The position numbers and the translations under genes were made by a program. From Alkalihalobacillus sp. TS-13 (GTDB lineage: Bacteria > Bacillota > Bacilli > Bacillales > Fictibacillaceae), in contig NZ_JAHKSI010000006.1 of the NCBI RefSeq assembly GCF_019720915.1, positions 22,081 through 86,080 on the forward strand: a DNA stretch of 64,000 nt, in the 5' to 3' direction. Below are positions 41,983 to 49,946 of the stretch, in pieces (position 1 is the stretch's first letter; the number at the start of each line of letters is the position of its first letter). The notes below the pieces were generated by a model. It did not search any database, had not been told where the DNA came from, and worked only from the letters and a program-made list of their open reading frames with translations.

Positions 41983-42711
41983 TTAAGTTTTCTTCAACTC
42001 ATTCCCCTGTTTCCTCGAAAATATAACATTCGAACAAACAACACTAACTTCATACAACAAAATTAAAGGCGTAGACACCAGCAAATGAGACACAATATCC
42101 GGCGGCGTGATCATCGCTGCCAGGATCAATAGAATGATATACGCTTTTTTTCTTGTTTTCCTTAACTTTTTCGGTGTCAACACCCCCAAGTGGGTTAAAA
42201 ACATGACGAGGAGAGGTAATTCAAAAACAATCCCGACCGGAAGAATCAACCGAAACATAAATGAAAAGTATTGGTTGATTCCATAGACTTCTGACGCCCC
42301 TATTCGCTCAGAAAAAGAGGTCATAAATTGAAAGACAGCAGGAAAAACAAGAAAATAGCTAAAGAGAATTCCTGTTAAGAAAAAGAAAGAAACAAAGGGT
42401 ATATAGAGGAGGGCAACCCTTTGTTCATTTCGATTTAGACCTGGAAATATGAATTTCCAAACTTGATACATCGAAAAAGGTGTTGTAACGGTCAATGCGA
42501 TGATGAAAGAAATCTTTAAATAGACATGAAACGCGTCCCCGATTGAAAAAACATTCCATTCAATACTTCTCGAGTGTTGCGTAGCTTTTATATACTCTAA
42601 TACAGGTTCTGCTAAGAGGAAACCCACTATCATTGAGAGAACAAACACCAAAAGGATCCATAGTAAGCGCGTTCTCAATTCTTTCATGTGGTGAAGGGGA
42701 TTATCACGCAT
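41983..42711 (-). CDS. tatC: Twin-arginine translocase subunit TatC
   Basis: A 242-residue protein with six membrane helices. Family marks are visible: H-x2-E-L-R-x-R near the N-terminus (residues 8-14), F-x-P-G-L near residue 90, F-x2-F-P-x-V-F at about 120 and F-E-L-P (about residues 162-165, the conserved Glu). TatC recognises the twin-arginine signal. It follows tatA by 6 nt and ends the operon led by the DCC/Tat-motif protein. It is therefore probably a dedicated, substrate-linked translocase like TatAdCd with PhoD in Bacillus subtilis. Confidence 0.93.
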   Translation of the reverse strand: MRDNPLHHMKELRTRLLWILLVFVLSMIVGFLLAEPVLEYIKATQHSRSIEWNVFSIGDAFHVYLKISFIIALTVTTPFSMYQVWKFIFPGLNRNEQRVALLYIPFVSFFFLTGILFSYFLVFPAVFQFMTSFSERIGASEVYGINQYFSFMFRLILPVGIVFELPLLVMFLTHLGVLTPKKLRKTRKKAYIILLILAAMITPPDIVSHLLVSTPLILLYEVSVVCSNVIFSRKQGNELKKT

Positions 42712-42717
42712 ACGTCC

Positions 42718-42933
42718 TTACCCTTTCTTACGATCCTCATGTTCGGTCGCTTTCGTTTGGGGTCCGTTTTCGTTTTCGTTTTCGGAGAGGAGATCGCTGG
42801 TCGACTTTTTAAACTCTTTCATGGTAAGACCAATGGAACGGCCAAGCTCTGGTAGTTTATTGGGTCCGAAAAGGATCAGGAAAAGAACCAGGATTAAAAT
42901 AAGGCTTGGAAAACCGATATTGAAAGGATTCAT
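42718..42933 (-). CDS. tatA: Twin-arginine translocase subunit TatA
   Basis: Start ATG 42933 has AGGAGG 11 bases upstream; a GTG at 42945 overlaps that site. The 71 residues show one membrane helix (about 6-22), the F-G-P-x-K-L-P-E-L-G-R hinge and amphipathic helix, and an acidic tail. It forms the pore of a minimal TatAC system with the adjacent tatC. Single TatA without TatB is the Gram-positive form. Confidence 0.92.
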   Translation of the reverse strand: MNPFNIGFPSLILILVLFLILFGPNKLPELGRSIGLTMKEFKKSTSDLLSENENENGPQTKATEHEDRKKG

Positions 42934-42967
42934 GTGGGAAACCACCTCCTTAAAGTAAGTAATAAAT

Positions 42968-43324
42968 TCACTGTGTTCTTATGGTCTCTACACAGCGTTC
43001 TTTAACCGATAGCACCTTTCGAAATAAGAAGAGGGGAGACAGAGCAAAAAATACGTCTCTTACTAAAGCAACATCGATTGGAGATGGTTGAAAAGCCGTA
43101 ATGCATGAGCCAATGAGTATTCCGATTAATAGGGAATGAAAAATCGTTTCATTTGTTTTTGAAAATCCATATAAAAAATCGAAGGACTTCGTTACGACAA
43201 TCAATCCCCAGACAAAGGAAAAGGTGACAGAAGGGAAATGGTCCAATGGCTGTAAATACAAGAGAAAGACAACGACTATCAGCCATATGATTATTCTTTG
43301 GCTCCAATTCAACGTATTTTTCAT
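42968..43324 (-). CDS. Small membrane protein (118 aa, about four helices)
   Basis: Hydrophobic segments at about residues 10-28, 32-47, 62-77 and 83-105, with a basic C-terminal tail. No motif recognised. It lies between the Tat-motif protein and tatA (22 nt after the former), so it is probably part of the same system: an immunity protein, a quinone/redox partner or a membrane anchor. The ATG has AGGAGAGG upstream. Confidence 0.7.
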   Translation of the reverse strand: MKNTLNWSQRIIIWLIVVVFLLYLQPLDHFPSVTFSFVWGLIVVTKSFDFLYGFSKTNETIFHSLLIGILIGSCITAFQPSPIDVALVRDVFFALSPLFLFRKVLSVKERCVETIRTQ

Positions 43325-43346
43325 GTTCCTCTCCTCCTCGCTTCAA

Positions 43347-44393
43347 TTAAGCACAGGAATAACAAGTTTCTTCCCATCCCGTACAGCACGTAGATGAACA
43401 AACCGGACACCAGAGTAATACGCATGGCAGACATCCCGCCCATGTACCACAAGCCAGCGTACATGGCCCACAACATTGAATCAAACAACTAATGTTCCAG
43501 GAAGTACATTCACTACCTCCTCCATAAGAAAAGTTATCAATGGAGCAGTTTCCACAAGCGGCCAATTGATTTGCATCTTTAACGGGTTCACCATTGACCA
43601 ATTGATCAACCAAGGTCACCGTTTCATTTTTTTCATCCACCTTGTACAAATAGCTTCCTCGTCCAAAATGATAAATGGGATAGCTTAATGCATAGTGGAC
43701 CGAAATGTAATCGCCTTTCTGCGTTACGAGTGCCACTAAGGTATTGCCATCTTCTAACATGTGAAAAACACCTTTTACATTCGAACGGTCAATGGAGGTA
43801 CCGATCTCCTTGAACGAAAGTGCCTCTTGGACATCTGAAGTGAGATATTTTTGTACTTCTTCTCCACTTAATTCCTTGGATTCTTTGATTTTCACTTTCG
43901 TTTTCCAGTTCTTTGGTGTGAGTGAATCATAATCGTCAGTAGTTGCAGCCAATGCCTTTTTTGTCAATCTTGGTGGTAGGATCGATGTCAATAGAGGAGA
44001 TAATAACACGCCGCCCAAAAGCATACCGCCCTTTTTGACGAAAGAACGTCTTCCCTGGTACATGGTTGGCGTAAATGTTGCTTTCGAGAACCCAGGCACA
44101 CCTGCGTCCCGGATCAACTTGGCTATACGGAGTGACTTGCGGAGTCCCAGTCCATTCAGGATATACGTTTTCAAGCGAACACCTGTGTAGACTCTGGTTT
44201 TTTGGTTATCTTTCACTTCAAGGATCGTGGGTTCAAATGTCCAGTCTGGCTTCACCTGATTTAGTCGTTCTTTCATCTCGGGATTATGAAGACTTTGTAT
44301 CGTCAGCCATCCGTTACTTTCCTTTTCGATTGAAGTGGCTAGATTGATGCATACTGAACAATTGGAATCAAAGAGCAAATATCGTTTTACCAT
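43347..44393 (-). CDS. DCC-domain protein with internal Tat motif and Cys-rich C-terminus
   Basis: A 348-residue protein with a modular plan. Residues 1-105 resemble the DCC thiol-disulfide oxidoreductase family (L-L-F-D-S-N-C12-S-V-C15). Residues 111-150 look like a Tat signal placed inside the chain: G-R-R-S-F-V-K-K, a hydrophobic stretch 122-140, and a K-K-A-L-A-A end. Residues 151-275 form a soluble domain of unknown fold. The last 69 residues contain 16 cysteines in C-x2-C, C-C and C-x4-C spacings, ending Y-S-C-A. tatA and tatC follow in the operon. The Cys-rich tail recalls Tat-exported Cys-rich bacteriocins (halocin C8-like), but no homology is claimed. Either a matured extracellular Cys-rich peptide or a Tat-inserted redox protein. 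Confidence 0.75.
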   Translation of the reverse strand: MVKRYLLFDSNCSVCINLATSIEKESNGWLTIQSLHNPEMKERLNQVKPDWTFEPTILEVKDNQKTRVYTGVRLKTYILNGLGLRKSLRIAKLIRDAGVPGFSKATFTPTMYQGRRSFVKKGGMLLGGVLLSPLLTSILPPRLTKKALAATTDDYDSLTPKNWKTKVKIKESKELSGEEVQKYLTSDVQEALSFKEIGTSIDRSNVKGVFHMLEDGNTLVALVTQKGDYISVHYALSYPIYHFGRGSYLYKVDEKNETVTLVDQLVNGEPVKDANQLAACGNCSIDNFSYGGGSECTSWNISCLIQCCGPCTLACGTWAGCLPCVLLWCPVCSSTCCTGWEETCYSCA

Positions 44394-44651
44394 AAAGTAT
44401 CACCTCTTTATAGATTTTCACTTATAACGCCTTTTCCTTGCTTATCGGGATAGAATCCAAACTTATATTCAAGAGAGTAAAGGGTAATGATATTGTCAAT
44501 GGACGAGTGAATCCATCTAGGTATTTTCTATATTTTTTGAGATTCCCATTTACGAAGTTAAGATCATATAGACTTGTCCAATTGAAATAAGAATTTAAGG
44601 ATTAACCTGATATTTGGTGGTTCTGACAATTAATTACCTCCTAATGATGTT

Positions 44652-44897
44652 TTAGTTGTGTAAAATGTGTTTGTGTTTCTTATTCAGAAACATTTTAGTT
44701 AAAAAAAGGGAGTTAATATCACAATCTAGTTTACTTGCTAGTAAAGGAAGGTGATTTGCTTTAAAAGTGTAAGTGCCATTTTCGTACTTTAGATATGTCG
44801 ATGCGTTCTTAAATCCTAATTCTACAGCCATTTCTTGAAGTGGGATATGATGTTTTATCCGAGATGATTTAATGAATTCTAAATTAATTGTTCTCAT
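44652..44897 (-). CDS. Small HTH (XRE/Cro-like) protein
   Basis: An 81-residue DNA-binding protein with the helix-turn-helix at about residues 18-40 (P-L-Q-E-M-A-V-E-L-G-F-K-N-A-S-T-Y-L-K-Y-E-N-G). ATG has AAAGGAGG upstream. It is divergent from the XRE repressor at 45063. Four repeats of TTTCTA-x3-TAGAAA lie between and one inside this gene. The pair resembles a Cro/CI-type switch of an integrative element. Confidence 0.8.
   Translation of the reverse strand: MRTINLEFIKSSRIKHHIPLQEMAVELGFKNASTYLKYENGTYTFKANHLPLLASKLDCDINSLFLTKMFLNKKHKHILHN
44676..44690. promoter_or_regulatory. XRE operator-like palindrome, distal copy
   Basis: TTTCTTATTCAGAAA lies inside the 3' end of the minus XRE gene and matches the promoter-region copies. 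Confidence 0.5.
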
Positions 44898-44913
44898 AAT
44901 AAACCTCCTTTCA

Positions 44914-45050
44914 TTTCTGTTTTAGAGACATCTTATATTAAGAATAAATTTCTGTTTGTGAAATGTCAATCATTTTTTGTTTCTTATTTAGAAATTTAAT
45001 TTTTTCTATTATAGAAACATGATAAAATTTAGTTGTTTCTAATATGGAAA
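44914..45050. promoter_or_regulatory. Operator cluster of the divergent XRE pair
   Basis: Four 15-base palindromes: TTTCTGTTTTAGAGA (44914), TTTCTTATTTAGAAA (44980), the perfect TTTCTATTATAGAAA (45003) and TTTCTAATATGGAAA (45036). Confidence 0.7.
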
Positions 45051-45062
45051 GATGGTGTTCTA

Positions 45063-45395
45063 ATGTCCGTACATATAAACGAAAGAATAAAAAAACAAAG
45101 GGAATTAAAAGGTTGGTCTCAAAGAGAGCTCGCAAGAAGGATTAATATAAACTCAAGTGTTATGAACAGGATTGAACTGGGGACAAGACCTGTAGAAGAC
45201 CATGAAATAAAGTTAATCGCTAATATCCTAGAGGTATCCACTGATTATTTATTATGCGAAACAGATGATCCTACACCAAGGGAAAAAGCAAATGAAAGCA
45301 CCGCATGTCACGAGTTTCAAAACCTTACGGAAAATGAAAAAGAGTACTTAGGTCTTCAATTAGAATTATTCAGAAAGATAAAAGATCAAAACTAA
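45063..45395 (+). CDS. XRE-family repressor (ImmR-like)
   Basis: ATG 45063 gives 110 residues. The N-terminal HTH (about 5-60) is typical: I-N-E-R-I-K-K-Q-R-E-x-K-G-W-S-Q-R-E-L-A-R-R, then N-S-S-V-M-N-R-I-E-x-G-T-R-P, ending V-S-T-D-Y-L-L as in ImmR and SinR-like proteins. The C-terminal 45 residues are acidic and helical, as in dimerising tails. It is followed by broken conjugation genes, so it was probably the regulator of a second, decayed mobile element. Confidence 0.85.
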   Translation: MSVHINERIKKQRELKGWSQRELARRININSSVMNRIELGTRPVEDHEIKLIANILEVSTDYLLCETDDPTPREKANESTACHEFQNLTENEKEYLGLQLELFRKIKDQN

Positions 45396-45429
45396 TTATC
45401 TTCTACTAAAAATAAAAGTATTAAAATAA

Positions 45430-45705
45430 ATGTCTCTGAAATCAGGGGACGTTTTTTTGTTAATAGACCGCCCATCTAAAAGGAAATCTGGTGATGGCCC
45501 AACATGTGAAGGTTTCATTACGGCGTATGTGCACCTATCACAAATATCGGTTGAAAAAAGAGACATTGTTGAGAGAGGACAGCAAGTGGGGATTTGCGGA
45601 AGCACAGGTTCATCGACCGGTCCACATCTCCACTTCGAATGGAAAACGAACAATCAAATGAAGTGGTCATCAAAATCCTATGGATCTATTTGTAAACAAG
45701 GGTGA
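45430..45705 (+). pseudogene. Remnant of an M23 conjugation hydrolase
   Basis: The frame keeps the end of an M23 domain: A-Y-V-H-L-S, G-Q-Q-V-G-I-C-G-S-T-G-S-S and G-P-H-L-H-F-E, closely matching residues about 300-343 of the intact hydrolase at 24691. The H-x3-D half of the metal site and the lysozyme domain are gone, and the C-terminus is altered. Confidence 0.8.
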
Positions 45706-45721
45706 TTAGATAACGAAGTAG

Positions 45722-46021
45722 GACGTCATATTAAAGACTGTTGTACTGATCATTGCAATCACGGTGATAATTGGAGGTTAGTTCAGTCTAACTACCATCG
45801 ATCAACAAGCAGCTGAAATTAAAGGACTTAAAGAAACAAAAGAGAGACAAAAGAATCAAATCAGTCTTCTGAAAAATGATAATCAAAAAAAGACTCAAGT
45901 CTATGAGAAAAAAGATGTGCAAAAAATTGAAGAAACGGTCAATGTGTTTGTCCTATCGGTCTTTAATGTACAGGAAGATAACTACAAAGAAAGGCGATTG
46001 AATGCAGAGAGCATTTTGTAA
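45722..46021 (+). pseudogene. Remnant of the VirB8-like conjugation protein
   Basis: The frame carries an in-frame TAG after the membrane helix (about 45779) and ends TAA at 46019-46021. It aligns with the first 100 residues of the protein at 25784: T-I-x-x-Q, coiled coil, then V-N-V-F-(I/V), Y-(D/K)-E-R-R. The start codon and the C-terminal half are missing. Confidence 0.8.
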
Positions 46022-46233
46022 AAGGCTTAATAGAAAATAATTCCAACAAATTATAAGTGAATAATTATAAATGAACAAAGTAATATAGAAAAAAATAGTT
46101 TGCGATTTTTTTAATTTTCTTGTAAAAAATTAATTTCGGAATGTCTCTTTGGAAAAATATTTAAAAAAGAGGAAATATTATATTTATGTTGAATTAAAAA
46201 ATAGAACAATATTTGTAAAGGTGACTTTTTAAC

Positions 46234-46848
46234 ATGGACATATTCCATTTAGATAAACTAAGTCTTTTTTTGTTATTTTTTGTACCAGGTTTTATTTCTA
46301 TAAAAGTATGGGGTTATTTAGTTCCTTCACAATCAAAGAAAATGAATGAATATTTTTTTGATGCTGTCTCATATAGTTGTCTTAATTTTGCAATTTTATC
46401 ATGGCTAATAATAATAATTGGTAAAGAGAATTACCAAAATGAACATCCAATAGTTTTTTATTTTCTTACACTTTTAATTCTCCTCATATTTCCTATTTTA
46501 TGGCCTATAATCTTTAAAGGGATTCTATCAACAAAATTTTTTCAAAGATTTACAATAAATGTAGACCCAACAGGATGGGATCATCATTTTAAAAAAGGGG
46601 AACAACAGTATGTGTTGGTTCATTTAATAAATGGAAAATTAATAGGGGGGGTGTGGGGGTTTTCATCATCATTCCCTAATCCAGAAGATTTATACCTTAC
46701 TGAAACATGGAAGGTTTCCCCAGAAGGAGAATTCATGCACCCAATAGATGAGTCAAAAGGGATGTGGATTGGAAAAGATAATATTAGCTATCTTGAATTT
46801 TTTAAAGCACAAACTTATCAAGAAGAAAAGGAGGAGGAAGAAAAATGA
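46234..46848 (+). CDS. DUF6338-like membrane protein
   Basis: A 204-residue protein with an N-terminal membrane helix region starting F-V-P-G-F-I-S-I-K (about residues 16-24), further helices (about 47-62 and 75-100), and a soluble C-terminus with V-D-P-T-G-W-D (about 111-117), G-G-V-W-G and a final acidic Glu-rich run. This pattern fits the DUF6338 family. ATG with AAAGGTG upstream. Its stop overlaps the start of the 45-residue gene (ATGA), and the two following micro-genes look co-transcribed. Function of the family is unknown; it often sits near defence genes. Confidence 0.7.
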   Translation: MDIFHLDKLSLFLLFFVPGFISIKVWGYLVPSQSKKMNEYFFDAVSYSCLNFAILSWLIIIIGKENYQNEHPIVFYFLTLLILLIFPILWPIIFKGILSTKFFQRFTINVDPTGWDHHFKKGEQQYVLVHLINGKLIGGVWGFSSSFPNPEDLYLTETWKVSPEGEFMHPIDESKGMWIGKDNISYLEFFKAQTYQEEKEEEEK

Positions 46849-46982
46849 AAAATGAAAATAACGGAAATCAAAGACCAAACCAACCTATTGAAAAAGGTTA
46901 CAAACCTAAACCGATAACAAGCCAAATTAAACCACCTAAAGGTGGGACTGGTACAGCAAATAATACCCGACTTGGAAAATAA
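46845..46982 (+). CDS. KPPKGGTG micro-protein 1 (45 aa)
   Basis: ATG 46845 overlaps the DUF6338 stop by 4 nt; AGGAGG lies 7-14 bases upstream. The 45 residues are hydrophilic and Asn/Pro/Lys-rich, with G-Y-K-P-K-P in the middle and K-P-P-K-G-G-T-G near the end. Both motifs recur in the next gene, so this is a real coding sequence and a paralogous pair. Confidence 0.7.
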   Translation: MKNENNGNQRPNQPIEKGYKPKPITSQIKPPKGGTGTANNTRLGK

Positions 46983-47005
46983 TTTAAGGAGGAAGAGAAG
47001 TTAAC

Positions 47006-47137
47006 ATGAGTAAAAAGGAAGACAAGGCTAAAGAAGATTATGGATATAAACCAAAACCTTTACCCGATGCTGGGCACTCTCCAAGAGATACAAGAAAAAC
47101 AAAACCACCTAAAGGCGGGACCGGAGAATCACAATAA
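47006..47137 (+). CDS. KPPKGGTG micro-protein 2 (43 aa)
   Basis: ATG 47006 with AAGGAGG upstream, TAA 47135-47137. It shares G-Y-K-P-K-P and K-P-P-K-G-G-T-G with the 45-residue protein just upstream, in the same order and spacing. Highly charged and probably disordered. A hairpin terminator follows immediately. Confidence 0.7.
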   Translation: MSKKEDKAKEDYGYKPKPLPDAGHSPRDTRKTKPPKGGTGESQ

Positions 47138-47166
47138 AAAGCTCCTAATAGATAGGAGTTTTTATT
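47136..47166 (+). terminator. Terminator of the DUF6338 operon
   Basis: AAAAAGCTCCTA and TAGGAGTTTTT arms. Confidence 0.75.
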
Positions 47167-47356
47167 ATTTTTCTGGCCAGATTATTTTTTACATATTTCG
47201 TTAGGGTGAAAGATATTTAGCAAGCAAAAGAATGGGCTACTAAAATTGAAAAAGTTAGAAAAACTAGTATACTATGAAGAAGTTTTAGAATAAAAAAAGA
47301 AATAATGTTTATAAAAGAAGTCGCGCCTATGGAGGAAGGATGAATGGAGGGTTATC

Positions 47357-47827
47357 TTGTCGAACCATTTTACAATTAAATTAGTAACAGATCCTAATTA
47401 TCACTTGTGGTGTGATACTTTACATGCAAGAGAACTTGCTAGAACCACAAATGATAACTGGGCTCAGGGTACATATGTAAGATGGACAATTCTATCTTCA
47501 TGGACTGTATTAGAACAATGCTGTAAAGAAGCTCTAAGCTGCAAAAGATTTACTAATTTTCAAAGCGGTATGAATAAAGCACTAGCTAGTAATGGTTTAC
47601 CACCATTAACCTGGAAAAGTGGGACTTGGATGAGAGTAAAACATTTAAAGCGACTTAGGAATTATTACACACATGAGAATGCAAATCAAAAGGAATTATG
47701 GCCAGGAATTACAAAAGCTGAAGAAGCTATTGATATTGTACGAGAGGCTGTTAAAGACATATATTCAATAACAGGGAAGAAGTATCCTCAATGGATTGAT
47801 GATGATACTGAAAGAAGTTTTTCCTAA
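47357..47827 (+). CDS. HEPN-like protein (156 aa)
   Basis: A helical protein whose third quarter holds R-x4-H in L-R-N-Y-Y-T-H-E-N (about residues 113-118), the catalytic signature of HEPN RNases. The first half is Trp-rich (W-A-Q-G-T, W-T-I-L-S-S-W) and may be a binding domain. TTG start behind GGAGGG. A 52-codon frame at 47849 follows. It lies at the edge of the defence island, so an abortive-infection or toxin role is plausible but unproven. Confidence 0.6.
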   Translation: MSNHFTIKLVTDPNYHLWCDTLHARELARTTNDNWAQGTYVRWTILSSWTVLEQCCKEALSCKRFTNFQSGMNKALASNGLPPLTWKSGTWMRVKHLKRLRNYYTHENANQKELWPGITKAEEAIDIVREAVKDIYSITGKKYPQWIDDDTERSFS

Positions 47828-47848
47828 TAGTTATTCAAAAAATTAGAT

Positions 47849-48007
47849 ATGATACATAAAGTATCAATAAATAGGTCAAATTTATATGAAGACTATTTTA
47901 CAAAATTAAATAAAGAGCCTAGTAAAGCTAGAATAGAAAACAAAAAGAAATATCGAGAAAAGTATTTTGCACATGTTTATAAAACACTTAAAGAAAAAAA
48001 CGCTTAG
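47849..48007 (+). CDS. 52-residue basic frame after the HEPN-like gene
   Basis: ATG 47849 to TAG 48005-48007. Lys/Tyr-rich helix (K-A-R-I-E-N-K-K-K-Y-R-E-K-Y-F). No good ribosome site. It could be a small partner of the HEPN-like protein or a fragment of a lost gene. Confidence 0.35.
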   Translation: MIHKVSINRSNLYEDYFTKLNKEPSKARIENKKKYREKYFAHVYKTLKEKNA

Positions 48008-48116
48008 ATACTTTCACGGCTTGTCATGAAGTTTTCAAGCGAATTTATAACGTTAAAGATTAGAGATAAAGACAGGAGTCAGCTCTTGTCCTTATCTCCT
48101 TTGCTTTAAGAAATGT

Positions 48117-49271
48117 TTAGGTGAGAATAACATCCTTTTTATCAATTTCTTTAATTGTAATTTTCTGTTTTCCGCGCAGATTTTCTAGTTGCAATTTCGG
48201 TGCAGGTGGTACATCAGGATAGTTAATTCCTGCAAAGGTTTTAAGTATAGCTTCAAATACAATTTGGGCACCATGAGGAGGAACAGCCATTCCTATTTGT
48301 TTACGTACAGCTTCTTTATTACCACAAAATACGAAATCATCAGGAAAGGTTTGGAGTCTAGCGCGCTCACGATTTGTTAATGCGCGTGACTCTTCCCAAT
48401 GGTACATATGAGTTCCACCACCGCCACTACCAGTAACAGTATACGCAGGACGCTTTGGATCTAATCGTTTATAGATTGAACTTAACCTTGCTCCTTTGAC
48501 CTGGAGTTGCAAATGTTCCGGAATTCCAGGATACCAAGCATTTTCACCAGGTGGAATATAATCAAGCATTTCTTTTACCTTTTTATTATGTCTTGTAAAC
48601 TCATTGTTCGGAGCATCTTCTGGTATAGGCGGATTAGTAATAGCTTCATAACACGTTTTATATTCGTTTTGTGTTGTTGGTGATGGAACTTTGAAATGAA
48701 TTCCTTTAGATGCATAATCATTTCTTATGCCGACAATAATGATACGGTGTCTAGCCTGCGGAACCCCATATTCTTCAAACTTGTATAGGTGAGGGGTCAA
48801 TTGGTAACCACATTCTTCAAGTTCAGTTAATATTTTAATAAATGTGGTGCCTTCATTTGCACTTTGCAGGCCGCCAACATTTTCAGCAACAAAGAATTTC
48901 GGCTGATATTCTTTTAAAACTTTAACACCATAAGAATATAAAGGACCAAAGGTACCATTAAGGCCGTGCTTTTCCCCTACCTGACTGTAGTCATTGCAAG
49001 GAAAACCGAAAACCAAACAATCGATATCGCCTAGTATTGTTTTGTCTCCAATTGGAAATTTTTCTACAGGTTCTTCATGGACAGACTGATCATTAATATT
49101 TTCACAAATATTTAGACGATATGTTTTACACGCATCAGGATCATAATCATTTGACCATAGGTGTTGAATACCCCATTCTTCACCATTATCTGGGTGCACA
49201 AACTTTGCCTCTTTTGCTCCTAAGCTTAAACCGCCAGGACCATTAAAAAGTTCTCCTTTTTTAAATATCAT
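48117..49271 (-). CDS. DNA (cytosine-5) methyltransferase
   Basis: Methylates cytosine at C5 in a specific site. The 384 residues contain motif I (E-L-F-N-G-P-G-G-L-S-L-G, about 7-18), motif IV G-F-P-C-N with catalytic Cys92 (the usual third residue Gln is Asn here), motif VI V-A-E-N-V (about 128-132), motif VIII Q-A-R-H-R-I (about 172-177), a target-recognition region with a Gly run (about 268-275), and motifs IX-X near residues 285-340. ATG has AAGGAG upstream. It faces vsr across about 200 nt, and the AlwI-like endonuclease and GHKL operon follow. Recognition site unknown. Confidence 0.93.
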   Translation of the reverse strand: MIFKKGELFNGPGGLSLGAKEAKFVHPDNGEEWGIQHLWSNDYDPDACKTYRLNICENINDQSVHEEPVEKFPIGDKTILGDIDCLVFGFPCNDYSQVGEKHGLNGTFGPLYSYGVKVLKEYQPKFFVAENVGGLQSANEGTTFIKILTELEECGYQLTPHLYKFEEYGVPQARHRIIIVGIRNDYASKGIHFKVPSPTTQNEYKTCYEAITNPPIPEDAPNNEFTRHNKKVKEMLDYIPPGENAWYPGIPEHLQLQVKGARLSSIYKRLDPKRPAYTVTGSGGGGTHMYHWEESRALTNRERARLQTFPDDFVFCGNKEAVRKQIGMAVPPHGAQIVFEAILKTFAGINYPDVPPAPKLQLENLRGKQKITIKEIDKKDVILT

Positions 49272-49472
49272 GTTGAATTCGCTCCTTATGTAATATGATC
49301 CAACAATAGAAAATATGTTCTAGCATACTAGTATGCTATTTATTGTACACTTTTAAGATGAATAATGCAGCCCCAAAGCTCAACTAAAAATAAAATAATA
49401 TTTGCAGATTATTTAAGTGAGGATTGTGGTAAAACAAGTATACCAAGGAAAAAGGAAGTAGCTAGGGGTCCT

Positions 49473-49895
49473 ATGGGAGATTTAGTGTCTAAAGAGCAAC
49501 GAAGAAAAAATATGAAAGCCATTCGTTCCCAATCAAAGTTAGAAAATCGGGTTTCCCGAGCACTTTGGAAAAGGGGAGTACGTTTTAGAAAGAATGATAA
49601 ATCATTATTCGGAAAACCTGATATTTCTATTAAAAAATATAAAGTAGTAATCTTTATTGACTCTTGTTTTTGGCATGCATGTGAAAGACATGGAAACATG
49701 CCCAAAACTAATCAGGAGTACTGGAGTGAAAAATTAGAAAGAAATAAAAATAGGGACATCGAAGTAAATGAATATTATAAAAATAACCATTGGCACATAA
49801 AGAGAGTATGGGAACATGAAATAAAAGAAAACCTAGAGAAAGTGGTAAATAATCTGGTGGATTTTATTGAATACGCTAAAAAAGGAGACTTCTGA
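49473..49895 (+). CDS. vsr: Very short patch repair endonuclease (Vsr)
   Basis: Nicks next to T:G mismatches created by deamination of 5-methylcytosine. From ATG 49473 (AGGGG just upstream) the protein has 140 residues, the normal Vsr length; a frame from 49365 would add 36 unusual residues. Marks: S-K-E-Q-R-R-K-N-M-K-A-I-R (N-terminal arm), K-P-D-I (about residues 47-50, metal-binding Asp), I-D-S-C-F-W-H-A-C (zinc and catalytic His), and W-H-I-K-R-V-W-E-x-E near residue 108. It pairs functionally with the m5C methylase across the divergent gap. Confidence 0.93.
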   Translation: MGDLVSKEQRRKNMKAIRSQSKLENRVSRALWKRGVRFRKNDKSLFGKPDISIKKYKVVIFIDSCFWHACERHGNMPKTNQEYWSEKLERNKNRDIEVNEYYKNNHWHIKRVWEHEIKENLEKVVNNLVDFIEYAKKGDF

Positions 49896-49914
49896 TTTAA
49901 AAGCCTCCTTTAAT
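49882..49914. terminator. Terminator between vsr and the AlwI-like gene
   Basis: AAAGGAG and CTCCTTT arms; convergent genes on both sides. Confidence 0.55.
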
Positions 49915-49946
49915 CATACAATCGAGGTTGTACTCAAGATTGTCTT

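Noticed and set aside
43347-44393. Firm assignment of the Cys-rich tail to halocin C8-like bacteriocins
   Set aside because: Cysteine number and Tat link are suggestive, but the spacing cannot be aligned convincingly by eye.
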